The position numbers were made by a program, and so were the translations under genes. Below, one piece after another: positions 54,031 to 64,000 of a stretch of DNA of 64,000 nt. The stretch covers positions 14,161,001 through 14,225,000 of the forward strand of contig NC_056407.1 in the NCBI RefSeq assembly GCF_905147365.1. Direction: 5' to 3'. The notes beneath the pieces were generated by a model. The model was not told the DNA's origin. It saw only the letters and a program-made list of their open reading frames with translations, and did not search any database. The stretch comes from Aricia agestis. Taxonomy: Eukaryota > Arthropoda > Insecta > Lepidoptera > Lycaenidae. Position 1 is the stretch's first letter. Every line of letters begins with the position of its first letter.

Positions 54031-55579
54031 AACACACCGGCAAAATTAGAGGAACATAACAAAATTTTCAATTTTTTTTTAAATTGTTCACTGATTTTTA
54101 TATATTTATTTATTTATTTACTAATTGATTATTAAAAAATAAATTTTATATAAATTTAGGGCATAAAAACGTGATAAATAGAAAAAAATCAGCAAAAATC
54201 AAAAAATTAAGAAAATCTTTGAAATTTCAGTAGTAAGTTTTTAAGATAAATTCTCCATTTTATTAAAGAAATGCCATGTTAAAAGCGTGTAATGCCTTCT
54301 ATGGATCTCAAGAGGGCCTGGATACGCCATTCCATGCTCGCATTTTAATTGTCAATCATTTCCTGTGGGATATTCTCCTACTCCTCCAGTAGCGACAACT
54401 CGAGCTCCTGGACACATTTTGGAGCTGGAATTTTAACTCCTACCATTCACCCATTGATGTGCCACACGTCTTCAATCGGATCCACATCCGTAGACCACGC
54501 TGGCCTCTCCACCTGGGCTACGCCAGCATCGTTTAGGTAATAATGCCCGATTTTCTTACTCTATGGACGCACATAAAATTGAAATTACTACCTAAAACTG
54601 TATAAAAAGCACACCATGCAGTTCCAGGATGTCGGTGCTATAGCCCTGTACTGTCAAAGTACCATCATCTATAATCATCAGCTCCATGCGGGCTCCAAAT
54701 CATATGCAACTCCAAACCATTACGAAGCCTGCATCATAGGCCACTGTTTCCGGTAAGTTTGATGGCCTGTAGCTTTCCTTATGATTTATCCACATTCTTT
54801 ATCGCCTGTCAATACAATGTACACAGAATTTGCTCCTATCACTGTACAGCACAAGATTTCACTCACTTGTCTAATTTTGATGTTCACGCGCAAATCTTAG
54901 CCTGGCTCTTCGGTGTCCTGTCTCAAGTTTTAGTGCCCTTGCTGGCACTTTTGAGTTTAATTTAACTTCTTTGAGTCTTCTTCTTACTGTACAATCACTT
55001 ACACGTTCATCTTGGACCTGTTCCGACAGGTTTCGTGTCTGCATAGCAGTTTGAGGTCGATTTCTTAAGTTTTATTTCCTTACAAAATGGTCATCCTGAA
55101 CCATTGTCACCCGACATCTGCCTTGTTCTCGTCTCCGAACGTATATATCCAGTCTCTCTGAAGCGTTGAAAGTTACGATGAACCACGGAAGCCGACACAC
55201 CTGAGGCCTGACTGACCGAACGGTAGGTGTGACCTTTCTCTATCGTGGTTACAGCTCTAGCTGTAGCAGATGCTGGGAAATCACTAATTTTGTATCTAAG
55301 CAATGTGTTCTTCCAAAAACCAAACAATCAAATGAGCTGAGCACACCTTGCACCCCGCTAAAACGCCATTCTTATCAGGAACACTTACAACGTCAATAAT
55401 CGAAAAACACTTATTAGGGCATAATTGGTATAAAAACCTGTCAACTTGCCAGTTTTGTTCAATATTTTATTTCTTGAATGAGCTTAGAAGCTATAAAAAA
55501 GGCTTTCAGACAGCCCGACCCACTTGAGTTCAAGTTTTGGCCCTTTTTACCTATGTTCCGCTAATTTTGCCAGTGTGTG
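54031..55579 (-). mobile_element. Tc1-like transposon, complete ends, decayed gene
   Basis: 28-bp terminal inverted repeats (54031-54058 and 55552-55579; 25 of 28 match, containing GGCAAAATTAG and GGAACATA) are flanked by TA on both sides (54029-54030, 55580-55581). Total 1549 bp, a normal Tc1 size. The transposase reads on the minus strand. Confidence 0.88.
54300..55327 (-). pseudogene. Tc1-family transposase, multiply disrupted
   Basis: The N-terminal piece (55327-55091) contains KGHTYRSVSQASGVSASVVH, RNFQRFRETGYIRSETRTRQ, a Tc1 paired-like helix-turn-helix. Further left, shifted frames give fragments such as RRLKEVKLNSKVPARALKLE and, near 54520-54470, ERPAWSTDVDPIEDVWH, which carries the DPIE motif with the last catalytic Glu of the DD34E triad. 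Multiple stops and frameshifts show it is dead. Confidence 0.82.
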
Positions 55580-55863
55580 TATATTCAATACTTCTAGTGC
55601 AACTGATAGTTTATTATCAATCTATTTGAAACGCGTCCTTGCGAGGGTAATTTCTCGCGGGACGCACTCGGTACGATGTCTCCCTGGGGAAAGAGCGTGC
55701 AGAACCTAACTATCTCTAGTCTCTACGTGCGATTTATGAACGCACAGAAATAGTTGCATGTTATATTCTTAATAAAGAATTTGAAGTTACGTAGTAAATT
55801 GTTACGAGGTTTTGGAGGTCACAAAGTTTGGGGGGGGGGGGGGGGTCACAAATATAATAATAA

Positions 55864-56040
55864 TATGTACTATCAGAGAAGTTGATTCATAGGCAGAATA
55901 AATGATGGCAGACCTAAGTAATTTGGTCGCGTTATGTCAAACCCATCCGACCGATCACAGCTAACATTGAATTGACATGATCCGACCAAATGACGTTGGT
56001 CTGTCAGCTGCCTAGGAATCAATTTCCCTAACGGTGCAAT
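55864..56040. mobile_element. MITE with TATCAGAGAAG ends, copy 2
   Basis: TACTATCAGAGAAGTTGATT to GGAATCAATTTCCCTAACGG. Inverted pieces GTAATTTGGTCGCG and CGACCAAATGACG. The most complete copy, about 175 bp. An 18-G run lies just upstream (55829-55845). Confidence 0.7.
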
Positions 56041-56044
56041 ACCT

Positions 56045-57125
56045 TTGTCGAAATAAAGGGACCAACTGTACAGTTGTACATGGTTATCAATCACCTATCA
56101 GGGAGATCTGGATCCAGTTATCCCCTTGACTCAGACCAGGCCTCTAATTTTAATTATACAGACTCTTTGGGAAAACTACATTCAAGGCCAAAAATAAGAA
56201 TAGGCTCTGTAAACGTCATATTGATAGGCAAATAAAATAAATGTAGTTTAAACTTTAAAGGTAGTTTAAGGTAAAAAAATCGGGGACCATCGTGTTGACA
56301 TTAGCCTAAGCTTTAATCATAGATCAACTGGGTAAGTACTTACCTTATTGCGTATCATAAATTATAGTCATAACAACACAAAAACTTATTTACGTAGTAA
56401 ATCATAATAATATAATTTACTACTACTAAGCTACTACTAAAAAATGGCTAAGTCATCCATTATGTAATATTATGACTTAACCATTTTTTTCTTGTAAGTA
56501 TGTTTAGAGTTATTTTGCGATTTTATTTATTTTAAATATAATATTATATGAATTTACTTACATATTTTACCCGAAATTATAACACTGATTTAGGTACGGA
56601 ACTACAGAATCAGCGTCCAGAAGAAGAACAAAGATAATACTCGCTGAGAATTGACATTTCAGTGTACACAGTATGACTAAGTTTATTTTTATCGAATGTA
56701 TGTCATACAATAAATTATTATACTTAGTACCTACATAATTATGTGACAGGCGCTAAGAAAATTAATTTTATGAAGTGTTAAACAATTGTTAACATCACGA
56801 ATATTTTGTTTTAAAACTCTCCATGTTTTGTTTTTTTTCCGGTTCTACAAATTCAATGCAATATAATAAAATCTTAGATAAAACATCGCACCTAACAGGG
56901 AACTAAAACTAAGTGCAAAATATATTATGTAGTAGAATGAAGACAAGTAACACAAAACTGATTGCGTGTCGCTTTGTCTTCGAATTTTATTATTAGTAGA
57001 CACAAAAATAACACTGAACAAAAATATACAAAACCGTTTTTATCTTATCAATGCCGTCTTAAGATTTGCATACAGGAGCCGCAAATACTTACAAGAAAAA
57101 AAATCAAAGTTTATGTTTTATGTAT
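56045..57125. other. AT-rich stretch without recognised gene
   Basis: One hairpin (AAAAAATGGCTAAGTCAT ... ATGACTTAACCATTTTTT, about 56440-56490). No exon-like GC-rich segment or repeat termini. Confidence 0.4.
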
Positions 57126-57130
57126 ATATT

Positions 57131-57303
57131 AACCTATCAGAAAAGTTGATACTTGATTTATAGGCAGACGGCGGACCAATGTAATTTGGTCGCATTATGT
57201 CAAACCCATCCAACAGCAGCTATCACGCCAACACTGAATCGACATAATCTGACCAATTGACGTAGGTCCGTCAACTGCCTATGAATCGATTTCTTCGATG
57301 GTA
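57131..57303. mobile_element. MITE with TATCAGAGAAG ends, copy 3
   Basis: CCTATCAGAAAAGTTGATAC to ATGAATCGATTTCTTCGATG, with GTAATTTGGTCGCATTATGT. Slightly longer left arm than copy 2. Confidence 0.7.
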
Positions 57304-57343
57304 CATCCACGTACCTACATTGGACGTGTATATTATATCCTAA

Positions 57344-58428
57344 GATCCGACCGTAAAATTCTGCATGAATCGTTTTTTTCGATCAAATATATTTTAAAAT
57401 AATCTTTAGAACGTATAGAATGGACTAATGTTGGGTTGCCTTGTTAAAAGTAGCCGCAAGTACCTCTAATTGAGCAAAATGAAAGCCCGTAATACAAACT
57501 TGCGTGTATTCAATAGAAAAGTAAGACAATTAAGAAGGAATGACATTGAGGAATGACAGGACAATACACATAAAAATAAAAACGCCTGTTAAATAAAAAT
57601 AGCAATCTTGCGAGTTCTCGACGTCCTCAAATAATGCCAGGCATAATAATAATTGTAGGCCTGAACATTTGTCATATTATACAAAAGCCCCCAATGATGG
57701 CAACCCCAGTTTGCGGCTATCGTGCAACTGGCAACCATGGATATTCATGTACAAAATGCATAAAACTTTAATTTGGTATCAAAATTATTAAAAAAAATCG
57801 ATGCTTCAATTTTGAGGAAGAACTATGTCTGTTTACGGGCTGGCAACCCTAGGTTGCGGCCGACTTAGAGCTGGCAACCATTTATACCTTATTTTATCAC
57901 GTCATTTTCTTTCAAATGATGTTAAATTTACTGAAAAAAAATATACATGCAAATTATGCATTTATCTCATGAACATTCAACTTAATTAGAGGTACTTGCG
58001 CATGGGCGTACCGAGGGGGGGGCAGCTGCCCCCCCCCCCCCCCCCCCCCTGGATCATGTTGACGTCCCTACTAAGTATATTATCTAGTACTTTTATCTAT
58101 AAAAATTAAGAAAACTAATTTTGCCATTTGTTTGCAATACAATATTTTAACTAAAAGTAATTAATTTTTTATTCTTTATAAACACCTAGCTTATGAAAAA
58201 TCTGATTTGCCCCCCCCCTGGCCCAGAACCTGGGTAATTTACCCCCCCACTGGCACCAGAACCTGGGTAATTTGCCCCCCCTGGCCCAGAACCTGGGTAC
58301 GCCCATGTTAACTTGCGGCTACTTTTGACAAGGCAACCCAACATTAATCCATTCTATACGTTCTAAAGATTATTTTAAAATATATTTGATCGAAAAAAAC
58401 GATTCCTGCAGGATTTTACGGTCGGATC
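57344..58428. mobile_element. 1.09-kb foldback element with nested MITE
   Basis: About 125-bp arms, from GATCCGACCGTAAAATTCTG through AACGTATAGAATGGA and GTTGGGTTGCCTTGT to GTAGCCGCAAGT, and their inverse at 58310-58428. The right arm is interrupted after ACTTGCG by the MITE at 58001-58307. Confidence 0.8.
58001..58307. mobile_element. MITE with CATGGGCGTACC ends, copy 2 (reverse)
   Basis: 307 bp; body matches 17602-17926 in reverse, with a longer C run (58027-58049). Flanks TACTTGCG and TAACTTGCG look like a target duplication with one extra base. Confidence 0.82.
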
Positions 58429-58689
58429 CAATACTATTATGATTGATTATAGGTTATAAATTATAATCAATTAATAATTATAATAATCAATTAATCTTAT
58501 CGTTTATTATAGTAATATTGGTATAATTTATAACAATATAACTATAATAAACAATAAGAGACTTACCTCGGTATAGACCTGGATCCCAGAAGGATAAGAC
58601 ATAAACTTACTTTCTGATGGATGAAACCATAGGTTCGTAGCTTCGTAGTGCCTCGTGCACTTAGAATACCTGCGAATTTGTGTAGCCAC

Positions 58690-58865
58690 CAGGCGCGGTC
58701 CGAACGGGGGGGGGGGTCACAGGGGACATGCCCCCCCCCCCCCAAAATCTAAGGTAAAATTGAAAATAAAATAAAACCCAGAACCGTCCGAGGGCCCAGA
58801 TAAAAAAAAATAGTGTAGTGACTACTGAGTGACCCCCCCAAAATTTCAGGCTGCGACCGCGCCCG
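58690..58865. mobile_element. hAT-like MITE with CAGGCGCGGTC ends, copy 2
   Basis: 176 bp with a perfect 8-bp duplication GTAGCCAC (58682-58689 and 58866-58873). The right end GACCGCGCCCG has one mismatch to the inverse of the left. GAACCGTCCGAGGGCCCAGA is shared with the 47.7-kb copy. Confidence 0.88.
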
Positions 58866-58879
58866 GTAGCCACAGCCGA

Positions 58880-59305
58880 ATATAATACCTCCTCGTTGTT
58901 GGAAGTCGGTTAAAAAAGGAGCAATTGTCTTGAAACACTCCCGAAACGTAGGAATGTAATCTAAATTACTAGTATTGGACAACAATACATCTTCTCAACA
59001 GACCAGGATAAACAACACAGTTTTAATAATAGCTTCAAATATCAATTATTATTGTTATAAGATAATTATCAATTACTTAGAAATAAAAAATATAATTACT
59101 GTACGCAAAATAAATATATACCATCGAGAAAATTACAGCAACAACCAATTCGTGATAATGATAACAATGCATGTTATGGATTATGGACAGAGTACCTACC
59201 TATAATAATTATGTTTTTTAATGCTTATTCTTGAAATTACTTTATTATTTAAGTATTATAATGTCTATACTTAATTATCTATAATATTTAATAAAATAAT
59301 CTAAA
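58880..59305. other. AT-rich stretch without recognised gene
   Basis: Family H terminal fragment at 58868-58915 (ACAGCCGAATATAATACCTC). The rest is unassigned AT-rich sequence. Confidence 0.4.
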
Positions 59306-59311
59306 TATATA

Positions 59312-60012
59312 ATAAATTATAAGCAAAAAACTTTTTGAAAAAAAGCTTTTATTTAAATACTTTAAAAAGAAGAAAATAAATTTCCCCTTAAAAATTCTAA
59401 CTATTAAGTTATAACCTCAATATATTATACAATTTGCATTATTATAAAAGCTTGTCGCGTGATTTGTTAGTAATAAACTAGTAAGTGCCAATTTAACTGA
59501 GTAAACTAATATTATATTTTTTATTTTATTTAAGTAAGTAATTAAAATGTTGACAGATTGTTAATAAGCTTTTATAATAATGCAAATTGTATAATATATT
59601 GAGGTTACAACTTAATAGCTAGAATTTTTAAGGGGAAATTTATTTTCTTCTTTTTAAAGTAAGCATATTTTAAATAAAAGCTTTTTTTCAAAAAGTTTTT
59701 TGCTTATAATTTTATTTGTTTTTTAGTTAAATCTCTGACTAGATTTCTTAAGTCTGCTTGATTGCAAGTTTGTTTTGTTTCAAGAATTTGTTAAAATCTG
59801 ATTAATTTAATTTAAGTCTTGAAATCGTACTTAATTTTACGACAAAAAAAATAAATATCACTTAACAAAAATTACCGGATTCAACCGGGCATTTTCTAAT
59901 GCCCGACTGGTTTTGACTTGACATAACACGACACGTCACACGACACGACACGACACGACACGACACGACACGACACGACACGACACGACACGACACGACA
60001 CGACACGACACG
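59312..60012. mobile_element. Foldback element attached to pentamer array, copy 2
   Basis: Foldback 59312-59717 (arms with TTATAAGCAAAAAACTTTTT and inverse), a ~190-bp tail with CTGACTAGATTTCTTAAGTC, hairpin GGGCATT-TTCT-AATGCCC (59887-59904), then about 15 CGACA units (59939-60012) preceded by degenerate ones. Reverse orientation of the 24.7-26.9 kb copy and free of the nested insertion there. Confidence 0.8.
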
Positions 60013-60014
60013 AT

Positions 60015-60330
60015 ATTGGATTTAGACTGATGTCACATACAATATCATGTATTGTCATCCAAACTAAACGTGCCTGCAAAATTTCAGCTGGATCGGTTAA
60101 ATATATCTACTCCAAAATTGAGTTCCAAGATTTCACCCGAACATACATACATACATACAGAGCAAGTTTAATAAAAGCTTTTAAAAATGAATTTCCAATT
60201 GTGTTAGTAACGCTATAACTCGATAACGGCTGAACCGATTCTGCTAATTTTAGTCTTAAAAAAAAAGGATTATCCTTGAAGTCCAGGGAAGGTTTTTGAG
60301 TGACACGAAGTTCACCGGGACAGCTAGTGT
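60015..60330 (+). repeat. Dispersed repeat ending in CCGGGACAGCTAGT, copy 2
   Basis: AAAATTTCAGCTGGATCGGT, an ACATACATACATACATACAG tract, AACGGCTGAACCGATTCTGC and TTCACCGGGACAGCTAGT. Confidence 0.6.
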
Positions 60331-60334
60331 ATGA

Positions 60335-60460
60335 TTAAAGCATAATTTTAAAACAATATTGGCTCCTTCCCCATATAAACTACAACTGTGCGCATGCTCT
60401 TACGTTTCCGCATTTTTCGTAAAAAGGGTTCCAAAGTTATTTTGCTCGCGTATTAATATA
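60335..60460 (+). repeat. Family F fragment
   Basis: ATTAAAGCATAATTTTAAAA, ATATAAACTACAACTGTGCG and TTTTTCGTAAAAAGGGTTCC. Confidence 0.6.
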
Positions 60461-60464
60461 ATGT

Positions 60465-60775
60465 ACTAAGTATTGTACACTATAAAAAAGTCTACAGAAA
60501 ACTCCGCGATGATTTATATCTATCTCAGATATCCCACAATAACATTTTTTGTCATTTATTTTTAACTCTAAATGATGGCTAATTTTCGAAGCGATTTTAA
60601 TCAATACGGTAATAATCCTTAATTAATAAAATACTTTAAATACATTATTGATTTAATATAGATCTATATAGTCCTTTACAGCATAAAATGATTTAAATTA
60701 ATATTTTTGAAGATATAACAAATTTCAAAATTGCGGGACGTAACTTTTGCGGCGCTACCGACCAATGCGGGCCAC
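60465..60775. other. Unassigned stretch
   Basis: No recognised element. The GC-rich end GGCGCTACCGACCAATGCGG precedes the next family A copy. Confidence 0.4.
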
Positions 60776-60779
60776 GGGT

Positions 60780-61575
60780 AGTCCATACTAATATTATAAA
60801 TGCGAAAGAATCTCTGTCTGTCTGTCTGTCTGTCTCGCTTTCACGCCAAAACTACTGAACCGATTGCAATGAAATTTTGTACACAATTATTCTAGAGTCT
60901 GAGAAAGGACATAGGCTACATTTTGATGTGGGATAATATCTTATTTCCATGAAAATATCGATGAAAGTGAATTCGCATTGCGCGTGGCCAGCGCTCATCC
61001 CGGGGGTCCTGGGTTCGAGTCCCGCAGGCGGAACAAAAAGTTTTCAATGTTCCTGGGTATTGGATGTGTATTAAAATAAAATTTCAAAAATCTTAAACAT
61101 ATTTTATGTATAATATTATAAAAAATCCAGAAATATATCAATGCAATGAACATTTTAGTTCTAATACGATTCAACAGATGGCGATTTATTTTTTACTTCA
61201 TTGTAACATAGAACTAATCATACCGTACTTATTAGTTATTATGTTTTTGTTTATAGTTTTTAATATGTTAGAATATTATGTTTAATAATACTATCACTTG
61301 GTATAATAATAATCAATATATAGAAGACGCTCTAAAATAAAGGAGTTCAAGTGTACCGTGTTGGCCTATATTCCATCCAGAAAATATATCAATGCAATCA
61401 ACATTTTAATAATATGAAAACAGATGGCGTTTTATTTTTTACTTAAATATATTTTATGTATAATATTATAAAAAATCCAGAAATATATCGATGCAATGAA
61501 CATTTTAGTTCTAATACGATTCAACAGATGGCGTTTTATTTTTTACTTCATTGTAACATAGAACTAATCATAATT
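60780..61575 (+). repeat. Family A, copy 7
   Basis: Complete head and SINE-like part, then a 3' region repeated once (starts at 61094 and 61444, a 350-bp unit with an internal deletion relative to the 400-bp units at 7.5 kb). Confidence 0.75.
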
Positions 61576-61852
61576 ATCACTTTATCTGTGCAGTGACGTA
61601 ACCTTAAACCTATCAATGATAAATAGTTTATGGGTAAAGTTGTGTAATTGGGGGGCTAAATAAGCTTTAAAATTTGGCATAAGATATAAAGTTTAATATA
61701 AAAAAATGAAATACTTATTGTGTGCACACTGCACAGCTGTATTGATTTAAGGGGTACCAGGGTTTTTTTATAAAAGCTTTTGACACCAATTTTGTTGACA
61801 TCGCGCTTTATAAACTGAAGTCCACGCGGACGAAGTCGCGGGCAACAGCTAG
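61576..61852 (+). mobile_element. Family B, right-end fragment
   Basis: Enters at ACTTTATCTGTGCAGTGACG and ends GCGGGCAACAGCTAG. The RTE-like half is missing, and family A sequence joins directly. Confidence 0.7.
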
Positions 61853-61856
61853 TAAT

Positions 61857-62343
61857 CTATATAATAATACGTGAGAGAAAAACTTTGTAACCCTTTTTAC
61901 GAAAAATGGGGAAACGCAGGTGCATGAAACTTCGCACAGTTATAGTTTATATGGTGAAGAAGTGCATCGAGCTAATATTATTTTAAAATTATGCTTTTAT
62001 CATATATATTTTTAACAAATAAAACGTTACACACACTACGACACTACTACTAGGAAAAATGACAGATTTTTGAGTGACAAGCCTATACATACGAATTATA
62101 CTCTTTTATTTATGGTTATCTGTTGACATCAAGTTGGGAAATTGAAAATGGATTACCTATTGTTTTTTTAATTTAAATTTAGATACTATTAGACAATGCT
62201 TAAACGGCCAGTCTGAGATCAGCTGAGTCCCAGAGACAAGAATTGAAAAAAAACTATGATGAAGTCAATATTTTTTACAAAATATAGGTAGTAGTCCTAA
62301 TGTCGTTGCGAGTAAGCTCGAATTTCGACCATTGGGCAATCTC
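61857..62343 (-). repeat. Family F copy followed by family G copy
   Basis: Family F (TACGTGAGAGAAAAACTTTG to GAAAAATGACAGATTTTTGA), then family G (CGGCCAGTCTGAGATCAGCT to GAATTTCGACCATTGGGC). The same F-G neighbourhood is seen around 29-32 kb. Confidence 0.65.
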
Positions 62344-62365
62344 TAGTGAATATAATTAAAAATCG

Positions 62366-62812
62366 ACCAAGTGCGAGTCGGACTCGCGCACGAAGGGTTC
62401 CGTACAGGTATAGAGTGAAAGTAGACAAAAAAATGTGTTTTTTATATGGGACCCCCCTTAAATATTTACTTTATTTAAATTTATTTATTAATTATTAAAT
62501 GACAAATATATTTAAGTATTTTGTGAAAATTTCAAGTGCCTAACTGTTGCCATTATTGATTACGATCAGAAAAGGCCAAAAAAATCAAGTTTTTTGTATG
62601 GGAGCCCCCTTTAAATATTAACTTTATTTTATTTATAGTACTTGTTGTTATAGCGGCAACAGATATACACAATCTGTGACAATTTCAGTAGTCTAGCTAT
62701 AGCGGTTCTTGAGTCTACTACTACAGCCTGGAGACAGACAGACGGACAGACAGACATCGAAATCTCATGAATAGGGTCCCGTTTTTACCCTTTGGGTACG
62801 GAACCCTAAAAA
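62366..62812 (+). repeat. Family D, full-length copy
   Basis: CCAAGTGCGAGTCGGACTCG to TTTGGGTACGGAACCCTA, with the shortest CAGAC tract of the full copies. Confidence 0.75.
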
Positions 62813-62827
62813 CTACTGAATAGCTTT

Positions 62828-63170
62828 GTCCACACTGTGCCTTTTCTGTTCGTCAAGGACATGCGTTATAGCGCAGTCAACAGCGAACGTGAGGCATGCC
62901 CGCGACGCATGCCCTCTGACCGTATCCAAAAAACAAAAATGACAATATTAGCGTTGCGTTCCTTGACGCATTCAATGATTACATGCGCCAATATGAAAGT
63001 TGATGACGAAAATTGAAGATGAAAGTGCACAGTGTGGACATAACTATTAGGTCCACACTATGCACTTTCGTCTTCAATTTTTGTCATCTTCTTTCATTCA
63101 ACTTTCGTTTTGGCGTATTCAATAATTGAATGCGTCAACGAACGCAACGCCAACATTGTCATGAAAAATT
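62828..63170. mobile_element. MITE pair with GTCCACACTGTGC ends
   Basis: 62828-63048 has inverse ends GTCCACACTGTGC / GCACAGTGTGGAC. Immediately right, 63051-63165 is an inverted partial second copy (GTCCACACTATGCACTTTCG), so ~100-bp arms face each other. Confidence 0.7.
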
Positions 63171-63194
63171 AGTCCACAAAAAAAGTATATGATC

Positions 63195-63835
63195 CTTCAC
63201 GTGGTCTACTTATTATCTGAACCAATAAACAGAAAAAATGCTCTAGCTAGTAGTTCGTGAGATAAGCCCTTTCAAATAATATCCCCCGTTTTTTCCACAT
63301 ATTCCTCTATTTCTTCGCACCTATTAGTCCTAGCGTAATAAAATATAGCGTATAGCCTTTCAAGATAACTGGGCTATCTAACACTGAAAGAATTTTTGAA
63401 ATCTGACCAGTAGTCCCTGCGATTAGCGCGTTAAAATAAGCCCTTTCAAATATTTTCCCCGTTTTTTCCACATTTTCCTCTATTTCTTCGCTCCTATTAG
63501 TCTTAGCATGATAAAATATAGCCTTTAGCCTTTCTTAATAACTGGGCTATCTAACACTGAAATAATTTTTCAAATCGGACCAGTAGTTCCTGAGATTAGC
63601 GCGTTCAAAATATATGCCCTTCCAAATAATTTCCCCCCGTTTTTTCCACATTTTCCTCTATTTCTTCGCTCCTATTAGTCTCAGCGTGATAAAATATAGC
63701 CTATAGCCTTCCCTGACAAATGGGCTATTTAACATTAAAAGAATTTTTCAAATCAGACCTTAGTCCTGAGCTTAGCGCGTTCAAACAAACAAACTAACTA
63801 ACAAACTCTTCCGCTTTATAATATTAGTATAGATG
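63195..63835 (-). repeat. Three-unit ~175-bp tandem repeat in an RTE-like tail
   Basis: Units share TTTTTTCCACATTTTCCTCT, TTTCTTCGCTCCTATTAGTC, ATAAAATATAGC and TGGGCTAT (reference points at 63264, 63438 and 63614). The end is a CAAACAAACTAACTAACAAA tract and TTTATAATATTAGTATAGAT, the tail shared by other elements here. Confidence 0.75.
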
Positions 63836-64000
63836 CAGTACTAGTATAATACATAGAGATATATCGCTTATAATATAAGCCTTTTGAAATACTTTGGCAG
63901 TCAACATCACGTAGTGATTATATTCTCTTTGGTCAACATATTCGTTGGATATAGCTTCGCGTGGTCTCACATATTTTACGACAAAGTTGCTTTATGATGA

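Overview
This window is eukaryotic and almost certainly from a moth or butterfly (Lepidoptera). It is AT-rich and packed with interspersed repeats of lepidopteran type: elements carrying the CTAGCTGTTGCCCGCG / GCGGACGAAGTCGCGGGC motif, tRNA-derived SINEs, short elements tailed by (TCTG)n, and many foldback or MITE-like DNA elements. There is no operon structure, no bacterial gene and no CRISPR array. All comparisons were made by eye, so family names are descriptive and boundaries of degenerate copies are approximate.

The one host gene I can support lies on the minus strand between 27267 and 11756. Four coding exons (27267-27146, 21409-21271, 15614-15476, 11916-11756) have GT/AG borders and compatible phases. 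Joined, they give an open 187-residue N-terminal part of a CD36 / scavenger receptor class B family protein: a cytoplasmic N-terminus, one membrane helix, then the start of the glycosylated ectodomain. I found no later exons between 11755 and 1, so the rest is probably beyond the left edge. The introns (about 3.6, 5.7 and 5.7 kb) consist largely of transposable elements.

Layout: 1-11.7 kb (downstream part of the gene or intron 4) is a mosaic of chimeric RTE-tail/SINE units, foldback composites and SINEs, with a 2.7 kb structure bounded by ~180 bp inverted arms. Intron 3 (11.9-15.5 kb) carries a foldback and dispersed repeats. Intron 2 (15.6-21.3 kb) carries two related hAT-like elements, each with a perfect 8-bp target-site duplication, plus a third MITE with a perfect 8-bp duplication. 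Intron 1 (21.4-27.1 kb) carries a deleted mariner-like element that encloses a perfect 112-unit TCGTG array. From 27.3 to 64 kb I recognise no host gene. That part holds a non-LTR retrotransposon with an internal inversion (32.5-34.7 kb), an R2-like endonuclease-domain fragment (42.1-42.5 kb), a degenerate but structurally complete Tc1-like element (54.0-55.6 kb), several MITEs nested inside other MITEs, and further copies of the left-hand families.

The transposon proteins are decayed (stops, frameshifts, truncations), so the window looks like a graveyard of autonomous elements. The short non-autonomous families have clean ends, target duplications and multiple copies. No convincing new protein-coding system was found. 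The most notable structures are transposon-level: tandem arrays placed at element ends, different palindromes occupying one site in a repeat arm, conserved hairpins with variable loops, and a 27-bp module present at two unrelated sites.
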